This document shows, piece by piece, positions 1-8,161 of a stretch of 64,000 nt of DNA. The notes below the pieces were generated by a model. That model saw nothing but the letters and a program-made list of their open reading frames with translations, was not told where the DNA came from and ran no database searches. The stretch is from Corynebacterium sp. (GTDB lineage Bacteria > Actinomycetota > Actinomycetes > Mycobacteriales > Mycobacteriaceae): positions 1 to 64,000 of the forward strand of contig NZ_JAUNKC010000010.1 of the NCBI RefSeq assembly GCF_030532965.1, read 5' to 3'. The translations under genes were made by a program, and so were the position numbers. The stretch's first letter is position 1; every line of letters starts with the position of its first letter.

Positions 1-31
1 TACAGCCATCGCAAAAACCGCACTTGTTGTC

Positions 32-691
32 CTACGCCTCAACCACAAGAAGCTCCGGTGAGAAAACCTCATTATCGGCGAGAATCTGTGCTGCCACCTC
101 TTCGGGGGTTCCGGTGAGCTCACAATCCTCACCACCGAGTAGTTCGCTTTCGTAGCCGTCGTAGTAGCTTTCCTCCTCCTCATAGGTGCCGGGTTCGTCT
201 TCGCGGCTTATGAGGTTGTATTCAATATTCGTTGCGGAATAGACAGCGTTAGAGTGTTCGTCATAGCGCCAAGAATCAAGGGTGAATGCTTGGCCTATCA
301 GCTCCTCAATTTCCAACCCGCTGAGCTGGAGTCTGTCAGAACGGTCAGTTTTAGCGGTGACTGCGTCCTCCTCGACCGTGATGTTTGCCCAGCGCATGGG
401 GTAGCCCATGATTTGGAATGTGGTGGTGGCTTCGGTGCGGATTTGTTCGGTTATTGCTTCAAAGTCGCCGTTGTAGGTTTTGTCGTGGTCTTCGACGTTG
501 TCCATGTATCCGTGGGGTCCGACGTAGAAAATGGAGATGAGCTGGTATTTGTCTTTGCGGTTTTTCTCTACGCAGAACACAACTTCGGCATTTGTGACGA
601 ATTCTTGGGCTTGCTCGTCGAAGGTCCACCAGTGGTGTTTCGGCCAGGTTTCGGCGAGTTTGTTTTTAAGTTCGGTTGCGGATAGTGCCAC
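32..691 (-). CDS. Unknown acidic protein, short copy of a duplicated pair
   Basis: This 219-residue protein has no signal peptide or membrane segment and I do not recognise a family. Nearly its whole length matches the first half of the protein encoded at 1127-2335, including WPKHHWWTFDEQAQEF, an IFYVGPHGY segment and an EEESYYDGY acidic patch. The start is a GTG at 691 with GAAGGGACC upstream; the paralogue uses the same GTG in the same context, which supports the choice. It ends in a short hydrophobic acidic tail (ELLVVEA), where the paralogue instead continues for about 190 residues, so this copy is either the ancestral short form or a truncated duplicate. The aromatic, acidic composition resembles small immunity-type proteins, but that is only an impression. 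Confidence 0.75.
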   Translation of the reverse strand: MALSATELKNKLAETWPKHHWWTFDEQAQEFVTNAEVVFCVEKNRKDKYQLISIFYVGPHGYMDNVEDHDKTYNGDFEAITEQIRTEATTTFQIMGYPMRWANITVEEDAVTAKTDRSDRLQLSGLEIEELIGQAFTLDSWRYDEHSNAVYSATNIEYNLISREDEPGTYEEEESYYDGYESELLGGEDCELTGTPEEVAAQILADNEVFSPELLVVEA

Positions 692-850
692 GTCAGAGGT
701 CCCTTCGGAGTTAGTGCAAATCTATGCAAATTGTAGCTGGTACGCACCCTAAACAGGGATTTCGCTGTGCCTTTCGACGCTTTTTCCGCACCAAACCCAT
801 CGAAAACGGCGATCTGTGGTGCTAAACTACCAGGGAAAATTTGTCACGAG
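391..850. repeat. Tandem duplication, copy 1
   Basis: The start-proximal half of the gene at 32-691 and its upstream region recur at 2035-2500 with only scattered substitutions; the offset is 1644 bases within the coding part. The shared upstream stretch includes a conserved GGGAAAATTTGTCACGAGGA segment just before the remnants of a YdcK-like gene. Confidence 0.85.
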
Positions 851-851
851 G

Positions 852-1085
852 AATGGGATTTTGGCAAAAAACTTAACGATACTGACCTTCATTATGAGTT
901 GACGGGTGAGACGAAACGGAATGCTGATGGGGCGGAGCTTTATCGCATTCGTGCCAGCCGTGATATTCCCGAACGTGGCGTGAAAAGCGGGACGATTGGG
1001 GGTGGGTGAGCTCCACGCATGTGTCCTCGGGAAAACCACGTATTGGTAAGAAAGCATGGGTGGGTGGTCATGCATTGAGGCTGCT
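852..1085 (+). pseudogene. Decayed YdcK-like hexapeptide-repeat gene, remnant 1
   Basis: Reading forward gives LHYELTGETKRNADGAELYR and then RASRDIPERGV, clearly matching the N-terminus of the intact protein at 11404-12210 (LHYELTSETKLNSEGVQLFR). A frameshift follows near 1005; in the next frame WVSSTHVSSGKPRIGKKAWV continues the match (intact: WVSSTHVSSGKPRIGKNAWV). Similarity stops near 1060 and the beta-helix repeats are missing. The gene is therefore a truncated, frameshifted relic lying divergent from the unknown gene at 32-691. Confidence 0.85.
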
Positions 1086-1126
1086 AAACTGCTGCTTAGC
1101 TCGCGTATGAGCGGGAATTTCGGATC

Positions 1127-2335
1127 TTAATCACGATCTTGATTGTCCGCCACTGTCTGTTCTTTTTCACTCGCAATGCCGAGCACATCCAACGCTTCGA
1201 AGTAGGGGGCGTTGAAGTCGGGTTCGTTGTAATCGGAAATGCTATTCTTGAGCACCTCCACCAGCCACGGCACGCGCTTCTTCGGCACCCACGTGACCAG
1301 AAAATCGACGCGGGGTGTATCGGAAAAGGATGATTGTTTGAGGAACATATACGCCAGGCGGAGGAAAATCTCATCCTGCAAGGCCTCATCAGCGGCTGGC
1401 CGAATGCTAATCAGCCATTCCAGAAGCTCGGCGCGGTCACCTTGAACTCCGCGCTCCATACAGTTTTCCACGACCGCTTTCATGGCAAGATCCGTGAGCG
1501 GCGATTCATGTGTCAGCTCGCGCAACGATTCTATGGTGGTAAGAACGTTTTCGTCGACACCATTGAGTTTCAGGAGCGTCTGCTTAAGGTCGGGTGCGTC
1601 GTGCCAGCGCGGGTCGGACATGATGCGTATCCACGGCGAGCTTATGATTTCGTCATCGATATAAATGGTTTTATATGGCCACTTCAGCGAATATCCATAC
1701 AAGGGCCACCGTTCGTCACCGGATAAGATATGCGCCACCACTTCCTCAGGGGTGCCAGAAAGCTCCCATCCCTCGCCATCAAGGAGCATGGTTCCATAGC
1801 CGTCGTAGTAGCTTTCCTCTTCCTTATATGTTCCAGGTTCACCGTCGCAAGTGCGTAATCCAAACTCGATGTTTGTCGTGGAGTATGCGGCGTGGGTGTG
1901 CTCGTCGTAACGCCACATATCCATGGTGAATTTTTCGCCAATCAGGGCTTCAGCCTCGTGTGCGCAGAGATTCAGTTTTGCTGTGCGGTCGGTCGCAATG
2001 GTTGTCGCGGTGTCTTCTACCGTGATGTTTGACCAGCGCATGGGGTAGCCCATGATTTGGAATGTGGTGGCGGCTTCGGTGCGGATTTGTTCGGTTATTG
2101 TTTCAAAGTCGCCTGTGTAGGTTTTGTTGTGGTCTTCGACGTTGTCGATGTAGCCGTGGGGTCCGACGTAGAAAATGGTGATGAGCTGGTATTTGTCTTT
2201 GCGCTTTTTCTCTACGCAGAACACAACTTCGGCGTCTGTGACGAATTCTTGGGCTTGCTCGTCGAAGGTCCACCAGTGGTGTTTCGGCCAGGTTTCGGTG
2301 AGTTTGTTTTTAAGTTCGGTTGCGGATAGTGCCAC
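1127..2335 (-). CDS. Unknown acidic protein, long copy of a duplicated pair
   Basis: The protein is 402 residues from a GTG at 2335, the position equivalent to the start of its paralogue at 32-691; reading further upstream only adds non-conserved residues. Residues 1 to about 200 are the duplicated domain. Residues from about 210 to the end are unique and look helical, with Leu-rich stretches such as PDLKQTLLKLNGVDENVLTT and ELLEWLISIRPAADEALQDE, reminiscent of HEAT-like helices. There is no signal peptide, membrane segment or recognisable catalytic motif. The gene lies between two YdcK-like gene remnants, so an ancestral divergent pair (this gene plus a YdcK-like gene) was probably duplicated in tandem. 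Confidence 0.75.
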   Translation of the reverse strand: MALSATELKNKLTETWPKHHWWTFDEQAQEFVTDAEVVFCVEKKRKDKYQLITIFYVGPHGYIDNVEDHNKTYTGDFETITEQIRTEAATTFQIMGYPMRWSNITVEDTATTIATDRTAKLNLCAHEAEALIGEKFTMDMWRYDEHTHAAYSTTNIEFGLRTCDGEPGTYKEEESYYDGYGTMLLDGEGWELSGTPEEVVAHILSGDERWPLYGYSLKWPYKTIYIDDEIISSPWIRIMSDPRWHDAPDLKQTLLKLNGVDENVLTTIESLRELTHESPLTDLAMKAVVENCMERGVQGDRAELLEWLISIRPAADEALQDEIFLRLAYMFLKQSSFSDTPRVDFLVTWVPKKRVPWLVEVLKNSISDYNEPDFNAPYFEALDVLGIASEKEQTVADNQDRD

Positions 2336-2500
2336 GTCAGAGGTTCCTTCGGGGTTAGCGAACATACGTGTAAAAATTGTAGCTGCCCAGTACCGCACCC
2401 GAAACAAGGATTTCGCTGTGCTTTTCGACGCTCTTTCCGCACCAACCCCATCAAAAACGCCGGTCTGTGGTGCTAAACTGCCAGGGAAAATTTGTCACGA
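2035..2500. repeat. Tandem duplication, copy 2
   Basis: Counterpart of 391-850. It covers the 5' half of the gene at 1127-2335 and about 160 bases upstream. The coding part is more conserved than the spacer, where small insertions and deletions occur. Confidence 0.85.
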
Positions 2501-2514
2501 GGAATGAGAACTGG

Positions 2515-2560
2515 GCGAAGAAAAACGCTGATGGAGTGCAGCTTTTCCGCACTTGTCAAG
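2515..2560 (+). pseudogene. YdcK-like gene, remnant 2 (very short)
   Basis: A stretch that reads KNADGVQLFR matches NSEGVQLFR in the intact protein at 11404 and RNADGAELYR in remnant 1. It lies at the same place relative to the duplicated upstream segment. Only about 15 codons survive before the NADAR gene begins. Confidence 0.6.
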
Positions 2561-2616
2561 GCTCTTACCGCCTCGTCCACGGACCCCACCAACTCCAACA
2601 CCCGAGAAGATAACCT

Positions 2617-3075
2617 ATGGCAACCATCAATTTTTACAGCACCCAGGACGAGTACGGATTCCTCTCCAACTTCGCCGCTTACCCTTTCACCCTCAAGGGC
2701 GTGACCTGGAAGACTTCAGAACACTATTTCCAGGCCATGAAATTCGCCAACCCCACAATCCAGCGCGAAATCCGCATCTGTTCTTCACCCATGGCGGCGG
2801 CACGCGCTGGGCGGGATAGGAAGAAACCGCTGCGTAAAGACTGGGAGAAGGTGAAAGATTCCATCATGTACGACGCGGTGTGGGCGAAGTTTAGCCAAAA
2901 CCCTGACATTGCCGAACGCCTCCTCGCCACGGGTGATCTGAAGCTGGTGGAGCACACAGCCAACGATTCCTATTGGGGTGACGGGGGCGATGGGAGTGGC
3001 AGCAACATGCTGGGCAAGATTTTGGAGAAAGTCCGTGATCGACTACGCGAAGAACAGGGTGTGACATGGAATTAA
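2617..3075 (+). CDS. NADAR-family N-glycosidase-like protein (YbiA-like)
   Basis: This 152-residue protein has the hallmarks of the NADAR (NAD/ADP-ribose associated, DUF1768/YbiA) family: an N-terminal FYSTQDEYGFLSNFAAYPF, then SEHYFQAMKF with the conserved Glu-His-Tyr-Phe, a central K..W...K...M..AVWAKFSQN segment, and a C-terminal LVEHTANDSYWGDGGDG plus GSNMLGKIL. Length is normal for the family, so it appears intact. Characterised relatives cleave N-glycosidic bonds in damaged riboflavin intermediates (YbiA), and others remove ADP-ribose from nucleic acids, some in anti-phage or toxin-antitoxin settings. The stop codon lies inside the start of the next gene (10-base overlap), so translation of the large HEAT-like protein is probably coupled to this enzyme. 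A GAGAAG lies 8 bases upstream of the ATG. Confidence 0.88.
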   Translation: MATINFYSTQDEYGFLSNFAAYPFTLKGVTWKTSEHYFQAMKFANPTIQREIRICSSPMAAARAGRDRKKPLRKDWEKVKDSIMYDAVWAKFSQNPDIAERLLATGDLKLVEHTANDSYWGDGGDGSGSNMLGKILEKVRDRLREEQGVTWN

Positions 3076-5357
3076 GTAAGAAAATTAGGGCCGCGTTCAC
3101 GGCCTTTGCTCAGATCGGCTGGAAGAATCAGCCCCGCGATCAAGCCCCCACCCTCGCGTTGGGCACACTGGAGCAGCAGAAAATTATTGTGGCGGGGGCG
3201 CTCACAGGGGAACGCGAGCGCTGGTACGCCGGTGAGCCCGTGGATAACCCGCGACGGCTACGCCACGACATGCTGCAACTGTGCGCCCTACGCTCCGAGG
3301 TGACTCCACCGCAGGCGGTGAAGCTTCTGCGCCAACTTTCGGTGCTTGATTGGTATGTTATTGCAGGCTGTCTCGAATCGAAACCACAGGTTTTCACCAG
3401 TGAGGTGATGGGCACCCTGGCCGCTACCCGTGGTGAGTTTGGTGCGAAGGAACGTCGCCTAGCGGTGCGGTGGGCCCTTGCTAACGGCACTGCTTTCACC
3501 CCTGAGGCGTATCTGCGGCAATGGGCCGAAGTCGCGGTGAGGGTGCTGTTCACGCAGGAAAGGCAGGATAATCCTCAAGACCCTGAGCGGGAGGAAATCC
3601 TCCCCACTATGCGTGAACACCTAGAAACGGCGCGGCGTGAGGGGCTGGCAGCCGAGGGGGATGTGGGCAAAGTCCTCGGCTTTGCGGCCAGTGAGCAGGT
3701 TGTGGCGCGGGACTTCGCTTTGTCTTGGGTGGTGGAATCGGTGGGGGTGGTGTCGAAACCACTCCAACGCAAGAACTGCGTCGCCCTTCTTGTAGAGGAG
3801 CTGAACATCACCGATGAGGAATTAAAAGCGCACGCGCCTGGCCTGTGTGCTGCGGTGGTGGGTGCAAATAAGCAACTCATTGATGCTCTCGCCCCGTGCC
3901 TGGTGGGTGTGTTGGTGGGGCAGGAGAAGTCGGAGTGTGCGCTCGCGGCTCTGTATCACGGTACGGCGAAAACACAGGCGGCGATCCTTGCGCTACTGAA
4001 AGACGCTGAGGATCTTTCTGCTGAATCGGTGGCAGAGCTTTCTCCGCGCGTTGCTGAGCTTGCGTCGGCGTCGAATGTGAAGGTGTCGAAGCAGGCCACC
4101 CAGGTTCTTGAGCGCTGGGGGAGGAGTGTAGGCGATTCAGCCCAACCGACTGTGCAGGAGGAGTATGAGTGGGTTGCGGTGCCTGATCTGTGGGTGATGC
4201 CTCGGTTTGAAAAAGGGGAGGTGAGTGTTGCGGAGCTGGGTGAGGCACTGCAGGAGGTTCCTTGGGATTTCTGCCCCCGCAACATCCACGACCACGCCAC
4301 AGAACGTTTCGTGGCGCTTGCCGTTGAACTGGCATGGAATGATTATGAGGCGGCGTTGCGGGTGTTGCCGCATTCCACGTCGAAACGCGGGGTAACCCGT
4401 GTCCGCCTGCCTGGTCGTGGCGACCGTAGTAAAAGGGGTAATCCCTTAGCGGAGCGTCTTTATGAGGTGTCGGCCGCCATCGGCGCGATTCCCTGTCTAC
4501 TATCCGAGCCGTCTTTCGTGGACTTGAGCGTGAGCGTGTCAGACCTGCGCACCCGCCTTCAGTGCTACGTTGACGCTCACGCCCGGGTTGTCCCAGCCGA
4601 CTTGTTCCTCGCGTTGTGTCGGCTCAGGGTTGAAGCTTCTGACAGTGAGGTTCCCATTTCTCACCTGAGCGTTGAACTCCCCGAGGGGGAGGTAAACGTT
4701 GTGGAGCTGGTGAATCAGGCAATGGAGAACCTAGTGACAGATGCGCAGCGTCTGCCGGAACATCTGCGGCGTTTCGGATACGAGGTGACTGCGGCGTTTC
4801 AGGCGGTGTTCCCGCAGCTTGAGTGGGGTATCTCAAGCACGTTGAAGCCACCCGCGTTAGGGAGGTATGCGATGCAGTTTATAAGTCGCCGAACCCCGTT
4901 AAACCCCGAGCAAATGATGCAGCTAATTGCGGCGTTGAAGAGTGGCGACCCTTCCGTGGTGGAGGCGGTGGATTTAGCTTTTCGACGCGGACTCCTCCTC
5001 CCCTCAACCATCGAGGCTTCCTGGTGGCCGGAGCGGAGCTTCAATAAAGTTGCGGGGATTCTTCAAGACCTTGCCGAACACGGCTTATTGGTGCTGGTGT
5101 GGCCGATGTGCGACAGTTTCCTCCTCACTGCCTCCTCCCAACCCCGCCCACCACAGGGGCTTTCTGCCGTCGCAGAACTCATGGTCAAGCTATGCCCCCA
5201 TGTGCTTCACGCCGTGAAAACCCACACTGCACCCCACACCGCAGTGGAAAACCTGCCGGGTATTGCTTACTACGCAGCCCACAAAGGAAGCTCAAAAGTA
5301 GTGGAGGCGGCACGAAAGGTGCGCGAGCAGGTGGAAGAGGCGAAACCGTGGTTCTGA
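3066..5357 (+). CDS. Large HEAT-like paralogue 1 (DUF6493-like), in NADAR operon
   Basis: A 763-residue soluble protein and the only family member on the plus strand. The N-terminus has the family signature (QIGW near residue 18 and TLALGTLEQQKIIVAGAL near 30-48). A HEAT-like Leu/Ala-rich module runs to about residue 350. VPDLWVMPRFEKGE follows, then IPCLLSEPSFVDLSVSVSDL near residue 476, and the third module carries FRRGLLLPSTIEASWW and LLVLVWPMCDSFL. The C-terminus ends in the family's GSSKVVEAARKVREQ helix, so this is the short class without the extra C-terminal module. It overlaps the NADAR gene by 10 bases and the following membrane-protein gene by 10 bases, which makes a tightly coupled three-gene operon. 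Family assignment to DUF6493 is from remembered motif similarity (the LL..P....D...L..RL motif); function unknown. Confidence 0.85.
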   Translation: MELSKKIRAAFTAFAQIGWKNQPRDQAPTLALGTLEQQKIIVAGALTGERERWYAGEPVDNPRRLRHDMLQLCALRSEVTPPQAVKLLRQLSVLDWYVIAGCLESKPQVFTSEVMGTLAATRGEFGAKERRLAVRWALANGTAFTPEAYLRQWAEVAVRVLFTQERQDNPQDPEREEILPTMREHLETARREGLAAEGDVGKVLGFAASEQVVARDFALSWVVESVGVVSKPLQRKNCVALLVEELNITDEELKAHAPGLCAAVVGANKQLIDALAPCLVGVLVGQEKSECALAALYHGTAKTQAAILALLKDAEDLSAESVAELSPRVAELASASNVKVSKQATQVLERWGRSVGDSAQPTVQEEYEWVAVPDLWVMPRFEKGEVSVAELGEALQEVPWDFCPRNIHDHATERFVALAVELAWNDYEAALRVLPHSTSKRGVTRVRLPGRGDRSKRGNPLAERLYEVSAAIGAIPCLLSEPSFVDLSVSVSDLRTRLQCYVDAHARVVPADLFLALCRLRVEASDSEVPISHLSVELPEGEVNVVELVNQAMENLVTDAQRLPEHLRRFGYEVTAAFQAVFPQLEWGISSTLKPPALGRYAMQFISRRTPLNPEQMMQLIAALKSGDPSVVEAVDLAFRRGLLLPSTIEASWWPERSFNKVAGILQDLAEHGLLVLVWPMCDSFLLTASSQPRPPQGLSAVAELMVKLCPHVLHAVKTHTAPHTAVENLPGIAYYAAHKGSSKVVEAARKVREQVEEAKPWF

Positions 5358-5677
5358 AACAAGCTGGTATCGCTTTTCTCTACGGCCTCTTCGTTTATTT
5401 TGTGGCGATGGAGAAAATCTTTCTTGCGGCTCTGTCTGTCGTGGTACTCGTTGTCGGTGCGACCGTGTTGGGATTTTTCGCAAAGCCTGATGAGGACAAC
5501 TCTACAATGCCGTTGTGGGGCTTCGCTCTTATTTTTCTCTCATGGATAGTCGCCTACCTCGCGCCGCCAAACAATGCGGCTGCGATCCCCATCGGGCTCA
5601 TCGCAGGGCTACTGACTTTCGTGGTAGCTAGGAAAGATACAGGTAGAGCTTCTCACACAGTGAAAGATCCTGGGTGA
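5348..5677 (+). CDS. Small four-helix membrane protein
   Basis: Starting at GTG 5348, this gives 109 residues; the GTG lies inside the end of the upstream gene with GGAAGAGG just before it, so coupling is likely. An ATG at 5408 is a possible alternative start. Four hydrophobic segments are visible: IAFLYGLFVYFV, FLAALSVVVLVVGATVLGFF, LWGFALIFLSWIVAYLA and IPIGLIAGLLTFVVA, with short polar linkers including PDEDNST. No family is recognised. As the third gene of the NADAR and HEAT-like operon it may anchor the system at the membrane or act as its effector, but this is inference. Its 3' end overlaps the convergent gene at 5628-6062 by 50 bases. Confidence 0.65.
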   Translation: MVLKQAGIAFLYGLFVYFVAMEKIFLAALSVVVLVVGATVLGFFAKPDEDNSTMPLWGFALIFLSWIVAYLAPPNNAAAIPIGLIAGLLTFVVARKDTGRASHTVKDPG

Positions 5678-6062
5678 TCTCAAATAGGCCGCTGAGAATA
5701 TAGCTCGTGTACGAATCCTGCTGTTCCACTGGTGCGTGGTTGTTGAGGAAGTCTATGTCCGCACACCAACATGCTTCTATCGCACAGTGGTAACCGTGGG
5801 GATCATCTATCCGGTTGGGGACACACGTGCTTTCGTAGCGAGACCACTCCTCACGCAAATCCTCTGCTGAAAAATTCCCTGCAACAAAAGCACGGGCGCA
5901 CGCCACAAGGTGCCGCATCCTAGCAGGATGTGGGGCGATGGGGGCGATTTCATTTTCAAGGAAGCGAAAGAAATCGGACAGAAACTTCCCGTAATCATCC
6001 AAGATCGGTGAGTCTTCAATCGCATCTTCAAGAGCGATGAGCCGAGCGAAAGTATCAGGCAT
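5628..6062 (-). CDS. Unknown small acidic protein
   Basis: The start chosen is ATG 6062, with GGAAAG 8 bases upstream, giving 144 residues; a start further upstream adds a basic stretch unlike the rest. The protein is acidic, mostly helical in appearance, and has a Cys/His-containing middle (HGYHCAIEACWCAD) that might bind metal, although the spacing is not a known finger. It contains no membrane segments. It converges on, and overlaps, the membrane-protein gene. Size and acidity fit an immunity-type protein, but I do not recognise the family. Confidence 0.55.
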   Translation of the reverse strand: MPDTFARLIALEDAIEDSPILDDYGKFLSDFFRFLENEIAPIAPHPARMRHLVACARAFVAGNFSAEDLREEWSRYESTCVPNRIDDPHGYHCAIEACWCADIDFLNNHAPVEQQDSYTSYILSGLFEITQDLSLCEKLYLYLS

Positions 6063-6179
6063 CAGGGAACTTTCCACTCTGTACCGTCCTGTCTTACAGC
6101 GCATTTTTACAAGAAATTATGGGAGCGAGAGCATCACACATCTGTCATGAGGCAGGTTAGTGATGGTGGTCTTTAAGAG

Positions 6180-6243
6180 CAACTCGACCTTTGCGCGGTG
6201 TAGAGGGTGGTTTCGTGGCTTCGGGGATGTAAAAGTCGAGTTG
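6180..6243. repeat. Inverted-repeat element, copy 1
   Basis: The element begins CAACTCGACCTTTGCGCGG and ends AAAAGTCGAGTTG, so its ends form a perfect 9-base inverted repeat (CAACTCGAC/GTCGAGTTG). It is 64 bases long; the interior also contains GTGGCTT. Structure and size resemble REP- or MITE-type elements. Confidence 0.75.
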
Positions 6244-6366
6244 GGTTAGTTTCGGCGCGCCAGCTGTGTCCAGCTTGAGAAGACTCGGCTAGTCCACGGA
6301 GCATGGGAGATTGTGGGCATCGCATAACCTGCAGCAAGGCGGCTACACGGTGCAGGATCCCACAGA

Positions 6367-6430
6367 CAACTCGACCTTTGCGCGGTTGAGCGGTTGGTTA
6401 CGTGGCCTAGAGGACCTAAGAGTCGAGTTG
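6367..6430. repeat. Inverted-repeat element, copy 2
   Basis: Same length (64 bases) and same ends as the copy at 6180-6243, in the same orientation 187 bases downstream. The first 19 bases are identical, while the interior is partly diverged (GGTTGGTTACGTGG versus GGGTGGTTTCGTGG). Conserved ends with a diverged middle suggest the terminal stem matters. Confidence 0.75.
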
Positions 6431-6755
6431 GGGAGTTGCTGCAGCGCAAACTGCTGCTTTTGTAGTGGGGAAGGTGGAATTTGATTCCGGGGAAACTAAT
6501 GCGGGAAAGCCACGTCCGCACCATTAAAACCCCAGTTCAATACGCTAGTAACTCGGCGAATGATCCGCTTTACGGTAGAAGGTTGGGCATGCATTTTAGG
6601 CCAGATGGTGCCAAGCGGAAGGCTTGCCAGACTGTAAATAGTCGGCGGTAGATTCCGATAACGTCTTCCTAGCTTGTGCGCCGGTGGATGGAGAGTGCAC
6701 CGGAGGTTTTCTAAACTTGGGCGCTCCTGTTAGCCCCATTTGTTTCAATGGAGCC

Positions 6756-7451
6756 ATGTCTTACGATTTCATTCTTTTCAGCCCTGACCGTGACGCAAAC
6801 AACCAGGTAGTTATAGGCAATCGGTTTTTCCCGCTCAACGAGCAATTGATGCGGCGCTATTCCTGCACGTCGACAACATCTTCACCTGAGCTGGAGGCGA
6901 TTGTGGATAAGATCACCCACGACGTCGAAAAGCTTCCAGGCTTTGAGGAGGCAAGCGTGGAAGGTGACCGGATCATCCGCGTCAACACAACCCTCCAGGC
7001 CAAAGAACGTGCGTTGGAGTATCTGATGGACATTGCGCTGGCGAATGGGTTGGGGTTAGCGGAAGTTTCTGACGATTTTGTGGTTTTCTACGGCGACGAA
7101 AATCCTAATTTTGAGATTCAAATCGCGCGGCGAGGAAAGTATCCGGCAGTGTCAGCAGCTGCCCTTGAGACCACGTGCACCTATATTGTGGATACGGAAA
7201 CCACGAACTTTTTTCTGGTGGTCAACGATAAGAACGATGAACTGCGTTTCGCCCAAGCGGCTAACATGTTGCTGCGACCACCCCACGAGGACGAATGGCG
7301 GATTGAATATCGCGACGGGGAAAATGCTGACCTGGTTGGCACGTTCGTCACCGGTGGAGCACAAGTCGCTGAGTTTATTAGCCAGTGGATGGCGGGCGAT
7401 AAAAAGTACCTAGAACTAGATTGGGAAAAGGTTGTACTTGGCGACGCCTAG
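6756..7451 (+). CDS. Unknown protein beginning MSYDFILFSP
   Basis: The start chosen is ATG 6756 with GGAG immediately upstream, giving 231 residues. The opening MSYDFILFSPDRD resembles the first strand of many small uncharacterised proteins, some of them immunity proteins, but no family can be named. It is acidic with alternating strand-like and helical stretches (GLGLAEVSDDFVVFYGDE, TCTYIVDTETTNFFLVVND), no signal peptide and no membrane helix. It stands alone between the inverted repeats and the convergent operon at 7573-11187. Confidence 0.65.
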   Translation: MSYDFILFSPDRDANNQVVIGNRFFPLNEQLMRRYSCTSTTSSPELEAIVDKITHDVEKLPGFEEASVEGDRIIRVNTTLQAKERALEYLMDIALANGLGLAEVSDDFVVFYGDENPNFEIQIARRGKYPAVSAAALETTCTYIVDTETTNFFLVVNDKNDELRFAQAANMLLRPPHEDEWRIEYRDGENADLVGTFVTGGAQVAEFISQWMAGDKKYLELDWEKVVLGDA

Positions 7452-7572
7452 CATTGTGAACATAGGAGGGCCACTTTCATTGGATTTTTGCCGAAATTGT
7501 CTAGGATGGTTGAGCTCTTACCTAGGGCAAATATGAAAAATTTGTTCTTTGCGGGAACGTCGACAAGCGAAA

Positions 7573-8151
7573 CTATGAGTATTGCCAAAACCCGAAGGTA
7601 AAATCCTCACCCCGTCGGTACACATACAGCGCGCCATAGGTGAGGGGATACTGGTCGAGAAGCTGCTCGTCACAATAGCCGTCTTCGTCGAAGCATGCGA
7701 AAAACTCCCACCCGTCTGACTCAAGCGGACAGGTGTAGCAATCTTCTTCCTGAATCAATGTTGGTTCGCCGCCGACTGTAAGAATCGGTGGGTGTTCCGC
7801 GTCGGTCTGTATTGGGTGCAGCCACGCCTGACGCAACACGGGACTCGTGCCATCATCGGCCAGTAACTGGGAATCCGTGCGCTTCGACTGCTCAGTAATA
7901 GGATGGCGAAACACCTTCCCGCCGTTACCGGGGTAAATGTTGTGCTCAATCCGGTAATTGAAGTCTTGGGCAAGGAAGACAGAGATCGCATCGTGATCAT
8001 CGAGGGCGAAAGTGAAAAGGAAACCGTAAGTGGCTTCATCACCCAGGAGGAGATCGGTGCAAGTGTCGAACCACGCTGGGGGATTACCGCCCACCCACCC
8101 CAGTGGTGAGGGGGTAAACATATCTACACGGAAAGATTGCGACGAGGTCAT
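7573..8151 (-). CDS. Possible DUF1963 (YwqG-like) protein
   Basis: ATG 8151 is chosen because it lies 10 bases after the stop of the upstream HEAT-like gene, and the longer frame would run into that gene; the product is 192 residues. The C-terminal half reads LTVGGEPTLIQEEDCYTC, then GWEFFACFDEDGYCDEQLL and YGALYVYRRGEDFTFGFWQ. This order (a G-G-x-P...Q turn, then an acidic loop, then a G-x-L-Y strand) is like the end of DUF1963/YwqG proteins, a group found near polymorphic toxin and immunity loci. The match is by eye and the N-terminal half is less typical. It is the last gene of an operon with a DUF4241 protein and a large HEAT-like paralogue. Confidence 0.65.
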   Translation of the reverse strand: MTSSQSFRVDMFTPSPLGWVGGNPPAWFDTCTDLLLGDEATYGFLFTFALDDHDAISVFLAQDFNYRIEHNIYPGNGGKVFRHPITEQSKRTDSQLLADDGTSPVLRQAWLHPIQTDAEHPPILTVGGEPTLIQEEDCYTCPLESDGWEFFACFDEDGYCDEQLLDQYPLTYGALYVYRRGEDFTFGFWQYS

Positions 8152-8161
8152 GGGGGATATT

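Larger units (their letters stand above)
6105..6755. other. Gene-poor interval with two inverted-repeat elements
   Basis: About 650 bases separate the starts of the divergent genes at 6062 and 6756. I find no convincing coding region; the one open minus-strand frame here is low-complexity and runs through the two repeat elements. Promoters for both flanking genes must lie here, but I could not identify clear -35/-10 pairs. Confidence 0.6.

Noticed and set aside
254..685. Plus-strand open frame of 143 codons
   Set aside because: It is antisense to the gene at 32-691; the duplicate shows the same shadow, and coding conservation follows the minus strand.
5099..5347. Upstream extension of the small membrane protein to 192 residues
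   Set aside because: The extra part lies in another frame of the HEAT-like gene and is Pro/Arg-rich; the GTG at 5348 gives a clean membrane protein.
6246..6524. Minus-strand 92-codon frame
   Set aside because: It runs through an inverted-repeat element and shows no protein-like pattern.
7538..7553. LexA-box-like TGAAAAATTTGTTCTT
   Set aside because: Four mismatches to the consensus, and it lies downstream of both flanking genes.
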